A stretch of 64,000 bases of DNA from Tritrichomonas foetus (taxonomy: Eukaryota > Parabasalia > Tritrichomonadida > Tritrichomonadidae), in the NCBI GenBank assembly GCA_001839685.1, contig MLAK01000239.1, positions 63,233 to 127,232 on the forward strand, in the 5' to 3' direction. The number at the start of each line of letters is the position of its first letter. Within the stretch, counting starts at the first letter, position 1. Both the position numbers and the translations under genes were made by a program. Below, piece after piece: positions 19,994-28,782 of the stretch. Under the pieces are notes generated by a model that was not told the DNA's origin, ran no database searches, and was given only the letters and a program-made list of their open reading frames with translations.

Positions 19994-20845
19994 TTATTCA
20001 ATACCACCATACCACTCAAAATCTGAAGAATTGAATTCTCTGTTTTCACTCAAATTTTCATTAAAGGTTTCAATATGAGTTTCACATATTGTGGGTGTAC
20101 CCTTTTCAGATGCTTGATTTAAATTTTCATTTTCTTTGTGTATTTTTCCAAATTCGTCGCCTTTTCTTTTCTTTCTCTGATTTTCCAACTTTGTCAGGTC
20201 TCTTCCAAGTAATTGGAATCTATTTTCCATTGCGAAGATGATTCTTCCTGCCTCTTTTTCGTACTGGACATAGAATCGATCGATTGACCGATGAATTGTT
20301 CGTCTCATTTGAGGAAGATCCAGACTATCAGCCACAGAATTGAAGAGATTTCGAATATAATTCTTAGGAATTGCATTCTTTGTCGTGAAGATTTTAATCA
20401 CGCTAATTTTGAAGTTTTTTTGGTATGGCGTGAGAAATACTTTCTCTTTCCGCTTTTTTCGAGATTTATATTTGTTTGATATATTGGAGGTGTTTCTAAG
20501 TGGAATAATTTGTGGTATCACAACATTCATTGGGTTGAGTTCACCATCCTGAATCGGATTGTTTTCGAAAATGATTGGATGACCATTTTGTGAAAAATTG
20601 GAATGTGCCAGGACATTGTTTTCAAATGGATTTTCAAATGGAAAATCGAAAGTGTCTTTGTTGGTTTGTTGATCATTTATGAATGATTCCAATATTGGGT
20701 TTTCATCTTGGGAGTCTATGTTTGGAAATAAACTGATGCCAATCTGAGACAATTCTTCTTCATCAGTGTTTGTTTCGCGTAGTGCGTCATTCGAATATCG
20801 ATAATGCATCAACATATTCTGGTGATATGATACGAAATAGTCCAT
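19994..20845 (-). CDS. Unknown basic-domain protein, paralogue A
   Basis: About 283 residues from the first in-frame ATG at 20845; the frame stays open a further 156 bp without an ATG, so the N-terminus is uncertain. The middle (about 125-225) is a basic domain beginning KSRKKRKEK, then FKISVIKIFTTKNAIP, LFNSVADSL and RTIHRSIDRFYVQY. The same arrangement occurs in the next gene upstream (21752-22456), so the two are tandem diverged paralogues. The rest is Asn/Ser/Glu-rich and low in complexity. A lysine/arginine-rich start plus compact helical domain would suit a DNA- or RNA-binding protein, but I do not recognise the family. Stop is TAAA. Confidence 0.6.
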   Translation of the reverse strand: MDYFVSYHQNMLMHYRYSNDALRETNTDEEELSQIGISLFPNIDSQDENPILESFINDQQTNKDTFDFPFENPFENNVLAHSNFSQNGHPIIFENNPIQDGELNPMNVVIPQIIPLRNTSNISNKYKSRKKRKEKVFLTPYQKNFKISVIKIFTTKNAIPKNYIRNLFNSVADSLDLPQMRRTIHRSIDRFYVQYEKEAGRIIFAMENRFQLLGRDLTKLENQRKKRKGDEFGKIHKENENLNQASEKGTPTICETHIETFNENLSENREFNSSDFEWYGGIE

Positions 20846-21001
20846 ATAAACTATTGAACAAAAATCTTTAATTATTGGAAAAATTTTTGAAAGATGTGTC
20901 TTTATTTTTTTCTGAATTTTGTAATCCCAAGTTAATGCCAAATATTCTCCAAATTTCGTGAATTTGAAACAAACATTTTCGTATTCAATAAAATTTGTCA
21001 A

Positions 21002-21751
21002 ACAAACTGTAAAAACGTGATGACATCAAGGCAAGAATGACATTAAATTATAAATTCGGGAGAAATTCATGTCCCCGAGAAAGTGGTTTTGAAGATGATT
21101 TCATAACTACATCATGTTGAAAGTAACAGAAATATCACAAAATTGCAGAAAAAAGCATTTCCAATATTGAAGATGCAAATCTGATGAAGGAAGGAGAAGA
21201 AATTAGGAAATGATATTTTCATAAGCACATCATGTGAATAAAAAATACCAGCTGTCCATTCACCGAAATACGCAAAAGTGCGGTATTTTGGAGATAATGG
21301 GAAAATGATTGGAATTTTTTTAAAAAACTTCACCAAATGCAAGAAACAGTCATTTTATATACTTCTGCATGACAACCAAACTTGAAAAAGATTACTACCA
21401 AGTTTGGTCAATTGTTCACGTAAATCTGAATTTCTGGCAGACCTTTTGATCGAAATTCACATTTAAAAGATAATGCCGTGAACATTTAAGGTCAATTTAA
21501 AAGTCAATTTAGCAAAAAGTGTTCACGGCAAAACCAGTCGCACGTGAAATCATTTTGTTCAAAACATGAAAACCCCAAAACAAAACAAAACCAAAAACAA
21601 ACACACAATTAAAAATAAATAAATAAAAAGAATGAATGTAAAATTTTGAAGTATTTATTGAAAGGCATAAAATGGAAGAGTTCGCCTAATTTCAGTGAGT
21701 TAGGCGTTTAACTATGTTTCCAAATTATCTTTCAACACGATTATCTTAATT
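21002..21751. other. intergenic with foldback repeat
   Basis: AT-rich spacer between the two paralogues. Contains the second foldback repeat and two imperfect copies of TTCATAA-CACATCATGT near 21100 and 21218. Confidence 0.45.
21474..21530 (+). repeat. Dispersed foldback repeat, copy 2
   Basis: Perfect 10-bp inverted ends TGCCGTGAAC (21474-21483) and GTTCACGGCA (21521-21530) around 37 bp; similarity to the copy at 18740 continues into the AAAACCAGTCGC tail. Confidence 0.65.
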
Positions 21752-22456
21752 TCAGGCTGATTCGTCAGCATTAGCAGGGAGAGAGCAGGTGGCGCTATTG
21801 CAGAGTTCGAACTCGGCGGCCATCGCTCGGACGATTTGGTCAGCCTGATCAACATAATCGAGATAAAAGTGGTTGATTGACCTGTAGTGCTCGCGCGCCA
21901 TCTTTTTGAGTCCAAGACGGTCGGCGACCCGATTGAAAAGGTCAACAATGAGCTTCTTACAGACGGTTTTCTTTGTGGTGAAAATGGCAACCACTCGACG
22001 ACGGAATTCTTTTTGGCTGTCATTGAGAACCACCTTTTCCTTCTTCTTCTTGTGTTTTTGGTTTGGGCTCAGCATGAAGGTAAATGGAATCGGTCCCATA
22101 TATTGAGGCATTTGCGGGGAAATGAAGCCCCTCAAATGTGACATCCGTGCGTGAAATTGGTTCATTTGTAACGGAAGTTGATGGTTTGCTGTTGGATTGA
22201 CAAACTGGGAATTGCATGGGATAAAATTGTTCAACTGGTTTGGTTCCAAAGAGATGCATTGGTCTGGATGAAGTTCGGAAGGTGATTTCGCTTCACTTTC
22301 TTTGACTATATCGCATTCGATATCGGGAATTCCGATTTGCTGCTGGGGAGGGCCTGTATCAACTTCGAGAGGGTTTGAATCAAATTCGAAGTGGACTTCT
22401 GAAGGGCTGTTCGGGAAAGACAATGGAGAAAAAAATACTTCGCAGTCGTCAATCAT
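21752..22456 (-). CDS. Unknown basic-domain protein, paralogue B
   Basis: 234 residues. The N-terminal ~125 residues are Pro/Ser/Asn-rich and acidic near the start. The C-terminal domain (about 130-220) begins KHKKKKEK and continues FRRRVVAIFTTKKTV, DLFNRVADRLGL, HYRSINHFYLDYVDQADQIVRAM. It aligns with the downstream gene at every block, notably the shared IFTTK, LFN-VAD and HRSI/YRSI-FY motifs. The basic patch plus helices suggest nucleic-acid binding; trichomonads have lineage-specific transcription factors of about this size, but I cannot name this family. A TCATTTTTTCG initiator-like sequence lies about 20 bp before the ATG. Codons are GC-richer than in paralogue A, so expression may differ. 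Confidence 0.75.
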   Translation of the reverse strand: MIDDCEVFFSPLSFPNSPSEVHFEFDSNPLEVDTGPPQQQIGIPDIECDIVKESEAKSPSELHPDQCISLEPNQLNNFIPCNSQFVNPTANHQLPLQMNQFHARMSHLRGFISPQMPQYMGPIPFTFMLSPNQKHKKKKEKVVLNDSQKEFRRRVVAIFTTKKTVCKKLIVDLFNRVADRLGLKKMAREHYRSINHFYLDYVDQADQIVRAMAAEFELCNSATCSLPANADESA

Positions 22457-23170
22457 ATTTACCCTTCGAAAAAATGATGTTATTGATTGAAAAAAAATGA
22501 ATTAAAAAATCGAGAGGTTTATCAAAATTTGTCTCAAGAGATTTTCATCATTGACTCATGACTGTTTGTTAGAAAGTTTTCTATGATTTTCACTGAATTT
22601 GTTTAAAAATTGAGAAGGAAAAAGTTTTTCATTTGTAATTTTTGAATCGTTATCAATGATTTAGGAAATGATGATGTCAATATATATTTTTGCCATAATA
22701 AACTTTTTGCTATTCTATCTGGTCAATTAACTACATCTAATGATAGAAAAAGTTGAAGAGTCCAAATAAGTACAGAAAAAGTCGGTAAAGAAAATAGACA
22801 AAATTGGATGGAAAGAAGATATCAAGAAAGAATAAAGAATAAGAGTATATGAATTTTTTTGTGTGAGTGAGTAATAAAAACTTTGAAGATTTTGAGGTTG
22901 TGATAGATATTATGTGAAATAGGCATTCCTCAAAGATGTTCAACATATCAATACTATTATGAATATGTATAGTTAATGGTGCAGAATTTATTGCAGGCTA
23001 AGATTCTTCCTGTGCGATTTTCATTATTTGTTCAAATATGTTTTTTTTCTTAGATTTGATGATTTCGATTTTTTTATCTCAGAAATTTTTATTAGAAATT
23101 TGAATGAATTTTGATGTGAAGTTGATCTCGAATCTTTTTCAGAACTTTTCTGACCATTTTATCATCATTC
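22457..23170. other. intergenic, head-to-head promoter region
   Basis: AT-rich divergent spacer between paralogue B and the aminotransferase. TCATCATTC directly precedes the ATG at 23171. An open minus frame near 22737-22946 is hydrophobic low-complexity and not credible. Confidence 0.4.
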
Positions 23171-24298
23171 ATGAATGATCCAATAGTATCTCTCTATCAG
23201 AAACAAGGTGTGCAATGCTTCCACGGTGGACAATCATTTCGTAGTTGTCCCAATTTCAAATGTGATTTCTCTGTCACAACCAATTTGTCAGGTCCACCCA
23301 AAAGTGGTGTTGAGGCAGCGTTAAATGCCTTTAATGAAGTTGAGCATTATCCAGATCAAGACGCATGGGAGGCACGTTGTCATTTTGCAGATATAATGAA
23401 AATATCACCCGAACAGATTCTTTTAGGAAATGGTGCGTCAGAATTCATTGATATAGTTCCACGACTTTATCCGCATGGTAGTACATGGAGGCCAGGACCA
23501 TGGGGAGCTCAGTTTATGGAATATGAAAGAGCAGCAGTTAATGCAAAACTTGTAAAGGTTCCATGGGAAAATGAAGAAGCAACACTTACAATTATGATTA
23601 ATCCAAACTCTCCGACTGGTGATTATATTCCATTTTCTGATTTCAAAGAACTTATCTCAAAGCATGATAAAACAACATTCATAATTGACGAATCATTTGT
23701 TCCATGCTATGGTCCAGACTGGTTTGATAATAGTGCAATTCGATTGATTGAAGATTTCGGTGATCGTGTTATTGTTATTTCATCTTGGACAAAAGTATTG
23801 GCTTGTCCATTAATGAGAATTGGAACAGTTGTAGCAACAAAGAATATTATTGATAAAATTGTTAAACTTCAAGTTCCATGGAGTGTTAATGGTTTAGCAC
23901 AAGCTTTTATGATTGCTTCATTACATGATGTTGATTATTTCACCGAAATGTGGCATAAAACACCAATTTGGAAACAAAATATCCATGATTGGATGAATAA
24001 AGTTGGGTTTAAAGTTAATGAAAATTCGCCTTTATGGGTTCCTTATGTATATGTTGATATGCTCACTGATGAAATTGCTAAAGAAGCAGATAAAGTTGCA
24101 TTTGATGCAGGTTTTCCTATTCGAATTTGTGCATCATTTGGAAAACCACACAACGCCCGACTTGGCGTGAGATTGCCTGAGCACGTTGAAAAGTTAGCTT
24201 TATCATGGATTAATAATGAGAAACTAACAAATATGATTAAAGCATACTATGATCAGCATCCTGAGGAAAAAACTGGAATCAATTCAAGAAAAATTTAA
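23171..24298 (+). CDS. PLP-dependent class I/II aminotransferase, HisC/CobD-like
   Basis: 375 residues of fold-type I aminotransferase. Landmarks: LGNGASEFID (cofactor phosphate loop), NPNSPTGDY (Asn contacting PLP), FIIDESFVPC (Asp bonding the pyridine nitrogen), SSWTKVLACPLMRIG with the Schiff-base Lys in SWTK, and RICASFG...ARLGVRLPE carrying the substrate-carboxylate Arg. Closest in motif layout to histidinol-phosphate aminotransferase and CobD-type decarboxylases. Trichomonads are not known to make histidine, so the substrate is unknown; it may act on another amino acid, and could be laterally acquired from bacteria. Start ATG is preceded by TCATCATTC. Confidence 0.85.
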   Translation: MNDPIVSLYQKQGVQCFHGGQSFRSCPNFKCDFSVTTNLSGPPKSGVEAALNAFNEVEHYPDQDAWEARCHFADIMKISPEQILLGNGASEFIDIVPRLYPHGSTWRPGPWGAQFMEYERAAVNAKLVKVPWENEEATLTIMINPNSPTGDYIPFSDFKELISKHDKTTFIIDESFVPCYGPDWFDNSAIRLIEDFGDRVIVISSWTKVLACPLMRIGTVVATKNIIDKIVKLQVPWSVNGLAQAFMIASLHDVDYFTEMWHKTPIWKQNIHDWMNKVGFKVNENSPLWVPYVYVDMLTDEIAKEADKVAFDAGFPIRICASFGKPHNARLGVRLPEHVEKLALSWINNEKLTNMIKAYYDQHPEEKTGINSRKI

Positions 24299-24429
24299 TC
24301 CTATCAATGATAACAATATTATACACTCATAATTCACAAAATAAACTTTCATTCTTTCACTAATCTTTCATATTGAGTAGATAACAAACATTATTTCAAT
24401 TTTTGTCTCATACTTTTGGAAGCTCTATT

Positions 24430-25089
24430 CTTTTCTTTATATTCAAAATTCAAAACAATTCATATTCGGATCTGGTTGAATATTCTGTTGGATCAATTCC
24501 CACGAGTTAAAGCCAGCGATTTTTGACTATACGGATATCTCATAAATGAAATCATGATGCAGACTTTTTGTGTATCACCGTGCTATTGCTCACCTGAATG
24601 CTTATGTCGAGTCAAGTATGGCGGACGCCTGGCTGACTTTTGGAGTCTCGGTGTGATATTGTTTTCTATGGTCACTGGAGAGAATCCATGGAACATCAAC
24701 AATACGTCAATTATATTACATCAAATTTTGAAATGTGTCTATAAAATACCATCAACTGTTTCACCTGCTTTTTCAGACTTGATAAAAAACATGCTTAAAG
24801 TTAATTCGAGAGATAGATATACAATTGAACAAGTTATGACTCATCCATGGATAAAACCAGGTGATCAAAGCAAATATGCATCGCTTGAGCATCCACCACC
24901 TTCAAATGTAGCTTGAGCATTCTAATTATGTGTCTCATTCAAAAAATGATATTGCTGCATCGAGGCAGCGATATTCAGCAGTTTTTGCGTGCTAAAAGGA
25001 ATGCCGTCAGGCTGCTCATTCCTTCCAGGTACTCTTCAGTGCAGAAAAGAATGGTGACTTCAAAGAAACAGATTAGCACATTTTTGTGA
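24430..25089 (+). pseudogene. Broken CAMK-type protein kinase
   Basis: The C-lobe is open from 24554 to 24916: SPCYCSPE (APE region), ADFWSLGVILFSMVTGENPW, and SRDRYTIEQVMTHPWI. Upstream in the same frame one reads NILLDQFPRVKASDF and then TGA where the Gly of DFG belongs (24524-24526), and the HRD motif further up is destroyed. After the 24916 stop, coding character resumes in another frame (24946-25089; basic tail FLRAKRNAVRLLIPS). No N-lobe is visible. Thus: premature stop, lost catalytic loop, frameshift. Tail and C-lobe layout suit the SNF1/CAMK-like kinases frequent in trichomonads. Confidence 0.75.
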
Positions 25090-25227
25090 TTATACTAGAT
25101 TTTAGTTTGTTATTTCTACTTGTCGAATTGTGCTTTTTTTTAAATATGTGGAATTTACCAAATTTGTTTTTTGTAATGTTTAGAAATTAAATTGTTTTTA
25201 GGTTATTTTGTTTCTCGATTCTTTTTT

Positions 25228-25412
25228 GATTTTCTTCTTTCTTTTCATTTTGTGTTTCTTCTTTCTTTTCATTTTGTGTTTCTTCTTTCTTTTCATTTTG
25301 TGTTTCTTCTTTCTTTTCATTTTGTGTTTCTTCTTTCTTTTCATTTTGTGTTTCTTCTTTCTTTTCATTTTGTGTTTCTTCTTTCTTTTCATTTTGTGTT
25401 TCTTCTTTCTTT
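25228..25412. repeat. 24-bp tandem repeat
   Basis: About eight near-identical units of TTTTCATTTTGTGTTTCTTC plus TTTC. Strongly strand-asymmetric (pyrimidine/T-rich top strand). Open frames across it are a consequence of 24 being divisible by three. Confidence 0.95.
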
Positions 25413-25621
25413 TCAATTGATGACGCAAATTACTGTGATTCATTTTTTCCAAGTTGTATTCAAAATGAAAGAATTCGAAAAGAAAAATTAGAGAAAAAAA
25501 TTGGTTACAGATTATCTTTACAACAATTGGCTATCAATAATATAAATGTATAAGAAATGGAACTCGAAATATATACCTATAAAACATAAACATATACATA
25601 AAAAACATATTGTACACTTTG
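25413..25621. other. spacer after the repeat
   Basis: AT-rich 3' flank of the nucleoplasmin-like gene; nothing recognised. Confidence 0.4.
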
Positions 25622-26134
25622 TCACTTTTGTGTTTCATCATTATTTGGATTTCCTTCATTTTGTGTATTCTCGCTTTCGTTTTCTTCCCCACTGTTCTGA
25701 TTCACTGGGAGCGGCTCATCTGCGTTTTCTGGCTCGCTTTGGGGTTGATCAGGCGATTGGGGCTGTATTGGCGATGGCGGTGGAACTCCGTTGTCGATGC
25801 TCAGTTCAGCTCCAGACATATGTCCAACAACGTCAACAGGAATTTCGGCGCCTTCTGTGACGAGAGTGATTCGATCGTTTTCTGTAAATCGTAAATCGAC
25901 GAAAGTGCTTTCGAACTGACCTGTTACGAATGGTGCGATAGCGACTGGTTGACTTCCATTGACTGAAATCGAGAGAATGACTCTTTGTCCAGGAGGAAAA
26001 ATTTCTTGTGGATCAAAGTGAAGAGAAATGTTTGTAATCGAACATTCTGAATCTTCCTGAATAAAGACAGTACAAGGTTTGCCTGGAACAACCATGGCGG
26101 CCCAGAAGGCGTTAAAATCGCTGGGAAGCTCCAT
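25622..26134 (-). CDS. Nucleoplasmin-like domain protein
   Basis: 170 residues. The N-terminal ~105 residues fit the nucleoplasmin-like (NPL) beta-sandwich found in HD2 deacetylases and FKBP39/FPR-type histone chaperones: FWAAMVVPGKPCTVF parallels the FWG-x-V-x-PGK opening, followed by alternating strands (ILSISVNG, FVDLRFTENDRITLVTEG) and HMSGAELSID. The tail (about 110-170) is Pro/Glu/Asn-rich and acidic, suitable for histone contact, but no FKBP or zinc-finger module follows. A histone-chaperone role is inferred. Codons are relatively GC-rich, so the gene is probably well expressed. The ATG at 26134 is the only plausible start. Confidence 0.6.
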   Translation of the reverse strand: MELPSDFNAFWAAMVVPGKPCTVFIQEDSECSITNISLHFDPQEIFPPGQRVILSISVNGSQPVAIAPFVTGQFESTFVDLRFTENDRITLVTEGAEIPVDVVGHMSGAELSIDNGVPPPSPIQPQSPDQPQSEPENADEPLPVNQNSGEENESENTQNEGNPNNDETQK

Positions 26135-26745
26135 ATTTTAATGTAAACAAACTTATTGAATTTTATGATAGATTAGACTGACCATATAAAAACTGAATTC
26201 TGATCATCAGAATCTGATGTGATATTTCACATTTCATTCATGAATTTATCGAAAAAGTTGCAGAGCTCTTCATGGTTCTTTGATGACTCAGGAGTATCTG
26301 AATTTGTACCTTAAATTCAATAGTTATAAGGGAATTATGATATTTTTAATTAGATTTTCAAAAAAGATTAACATTTGATTTTTTAATCCTGTTTTAATCT
26401 AGAGTTCGTAATTGTATTATTCATTCTATGGAAAAAATTGTTTGGTTTGTTGAATCAAATTTGCATAAATGAACTTTGTTGTAAAATGTGACTAGTTTAT
26501 CGCTTTCATATATAATAAATGTAATTACACATATGATTGAAGAATGTCCATCAAGAGATAATGCTTTGAAAACATCATTGAACTCTTATCGAAATCTAAG
26601 ATGACATTATCTGCTTTAAAATGGTTCACAAGCTTTTTAAGTATAACGATAAACAAATGACATTTCAATTAAGTTAAAAATTCAAAAAGTCGATGTATTT
26701 CTAAGAAATTGTATTTCATTTCATCATCTGATCATTCTAGAAGTG
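26135..26745. other. intergenic, divergent promoter region
   Basis: AT-rich. AAAAAGTCGATG and TCATTCTAG occur shortly before the RhoGAP ATG. No gene seen. Confidence 0.4.
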
Positions 26746-28272
26746 ATGTCATCCAATAAAACATTCGACTATTTCGCTTACCTTTGTCAAGAAACGGGTC
26801 ATTACTACTACTACAATACAACAACGAAAAACGTAACTTACAATTTTCCAGATGATGGTTTCATATTTAATCCAATAACAAAAGAAAGACTTTATATTCC
26901 ACCTGGTAATTGGAAACCAGACTATGAACCAGGAACTAAAATAATAGGTAAAAACACTGATTTTCCTCCATATAAAAAAGTCAAAAGTATTATTGAAGTT
27001 CCCGATTTTGTTTCCAGTTTCAGAAAAAATAAACCAAAAATTCCAACGAAAATGGATGTTTCTAACTTGTCATCTCGATTTAATAGAGAAACATTTTTGA
27101 AAAGTATTGAACAATTTCAAGTTCCCGATTATGCAAAGAAATTCTTTAAGAAAAGAAGAAGAATGATTTTCTTTAAAAACATTCCACCAGAAGATAGTGT
27201 TCATTTCAGAATGAAACCTATTTCGAGTCCACTTCTTAAATCATTGCCAAAATCGCTTCATAAAATTGCTATTCAATGCTTCAATTATATTCTTGGATTT
27301 ATTGGAATCCAAAATGATAAGACACCAGCTGAATACGCACATTATTTAGTGAGTGAATTATATGCAAACACACCATTAAGAGATGAAATATATGTTTATT
27401 TAATTTGCCAAACAACTGATGTAAATAGTGAAGAATATTGTGCCAAGGCATGGCAACTTTTCCTAATTATAGCATCACTATTTCCATCATCAAGAGATTT
27501 GGAAGTATGGGTTCTTTCACATATATCAATGGTTGCAATGAGGCAACCATATGAAGGAATTGCAGATATTGCACAATTCACTTATATTAGATTTGAAACA
27601 CGTTGCTCTTTGAATAAAGAAAGAAAACTTACCTCAGACATTAGCATCATTAGCATTGCTGATGAATTATATACAACTACAGCACAATTTGGTGTTTCGC
27701 TTTATGAAATGATGTGGCAACAAAAAGAAATCTTTCCAAGTTTGAGAATCCCTTATTTGTTATATTATTTAACAAAATTAATTGTTGCCAAAGGCGGATA
27801 TAATTGTGAAGGATTGTTTAGAATTCCAGGAAATTCAAGAGTAATCAAGCAAATGGCTGATGCTGCTGATAACTCTCTTGACACAATCAAAGATGGTGAT
27901 ATAAATGATATTGCTTCACTTTTCAAAATGTGGCTTCGCGAACTCCCAAATTCTATCATCCCAGAAAAGTATTTACTCGATTTTATCCAATCATATGAAG
28001 ATGATAAATTAATAGAATTTATTAAAACTATTCCGCAGACTCATTTTTACTCACTAGCATATCTAATTGGATTTTTACAGGAGTGTGCCACACAAGAAAA
28101 TACAACGAAAATGGGAGCCAATAACCTTGCCATTGTATTTGGACCAAATATTTATTCCACCAGCGAATCTTCGCCTGAAAAACTGCAAGATTACAATCGT
28201 TTAACAACTGATGCATTGAGATGGCTCATTGATAATTTTAATACACGTTCTTATTATCCTATTCACCTCTAA
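26746..28272 (+). CDS. WW-MyTH4-RhoGAP protein (ARHGAP39/Vilse-like)
   Basis: 508 residues from the ATG at 26746 (a GTG just before it is not used). A WW-like module sits at the N-terminus (ETGHYYYYNTTTKNVTYNFP). A MyTH4 domain occupies about 150-300 (SPLLKSLPKSLHKIAIQCF, LRDEIYVYLICQTT). The RhoGAP domain covers about 315-505: the arginine finger is in GLFRIPGN, followed by LFKMWLRELPNSIIP and MGANNLAIVFGPNIY. This order is that of ARHGAP39/Vilse, which turns off Rac/Cdc42-type GTPases and binds the cytoskeleton through MyTH4. A target upstream of the formin is possible but is inference. Stop is TAAA. Confidence 0.9.
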   Translation: MSSNKTFDYFAYLCQETGHYYYYNTTTKNVTYNFPDDGFIFNPITKERLYIPPGNWKPDYEPGTKIIGKNTDFPPYKKVKSIIEVPDFVSSFRKNKPKIPTKMDVSNLSSRFNRETFLKSIEQFQVPDYAKKFFKKRRRMIFFKNIPPEDSVHFRMKPISSPLLKSLPKSLHKIAIQCFNYILGFIGIQNDKTPAEYAHYLVSELYANTPLRDEIYVYLICQTTDVNSEEYCAKAWQLFLIIASLFPSSRDLEVWVLSHISMVAMRQPYEGIADIAQFTYIRFETRCSLNKERKLTSDISIISIADELYTTTAQFGVSLYEMMWQQKEIFPSLRIPYLLYYLTKLIVAKGGYNCEGLFRIPGNSRVIKQMADAADNSLDTIKDGDINDIASLFKMWLRELPNSIIPEKYLLDFIQSYEDDKLIEFIKTIPQTHFYSLAYLIGFLQECATQENTTKMGANNLAIVFGPNIYSTSESSPEKLQDYNRLTTDALRWLIDNFNTRSYYPIHL

Positions 28273-28782
28273 ACATATTGTTCTTATATTATTTTGCACA
28301 TATTTTACTTATATTTTCTCAATTTATATTTTTTTACCCAATATTAGTTCTTGTAATCCAAATGAAATTGTTGAATCATGTTTGACTCTCAAAATTTTAT
28401 TTGATGTAATATGATGCTTATAATAAGATGAGAAAGTGTTCATTTTATTGCTATACATAGCTATCATAATATATTCTCGCTATTCACATCAGAAACAAGA
28501 AACAAGAATCAAAAACAAGAAACAAGAATCAAAAACAAGAAACAAGAATCAAAAACAAGAAACAAGAATCAAATACAAGAAACAAGAATCAAATACAAGA
28601 AAAAAGAATCAGAAACAAGAAACAAGAATCAAATACAAGAAAAAAGAAACGAGAATAAGAAATAAGACATCATATCAGTCACAAACATAAAAATCAAAAG
28701 CCAATCAAACCTATCACACATACATAGAAAAGAACTATAAAATATCACAAAATTTTGCAGTAATTAATTTTTAATTTATGAA
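28273..28782. other. intergenic holding a minisatellite
   Basis: Convergent 3' ends of the RhoGAP and EF-hand genes, with the 20-bp array between them. Confidence 0.5.
28491..28640 (+). repeat. 20-bp purine-rich tandem repeat
   Basis: About seven copies of AAAAACAAGAAACAAGAATC with point variants. The top strand is nearly all A, G and C with almost no T, a purine-biased tract. Confidence 0.95.

Noticed and set aside
25192..25491. Open frames across the 24-bp repeat (repeated FLLSFHFV or KKHKMKRK)
   Set aside because: 24 is divisible by three, so frames stay open by construction; no start context or conserved flank.
28436..28690. Open frame in the 20-bp purine-rich repeat
   Set aside because: Translates to Lys/Gln/Thr/Arg low complexity; array, not gene.
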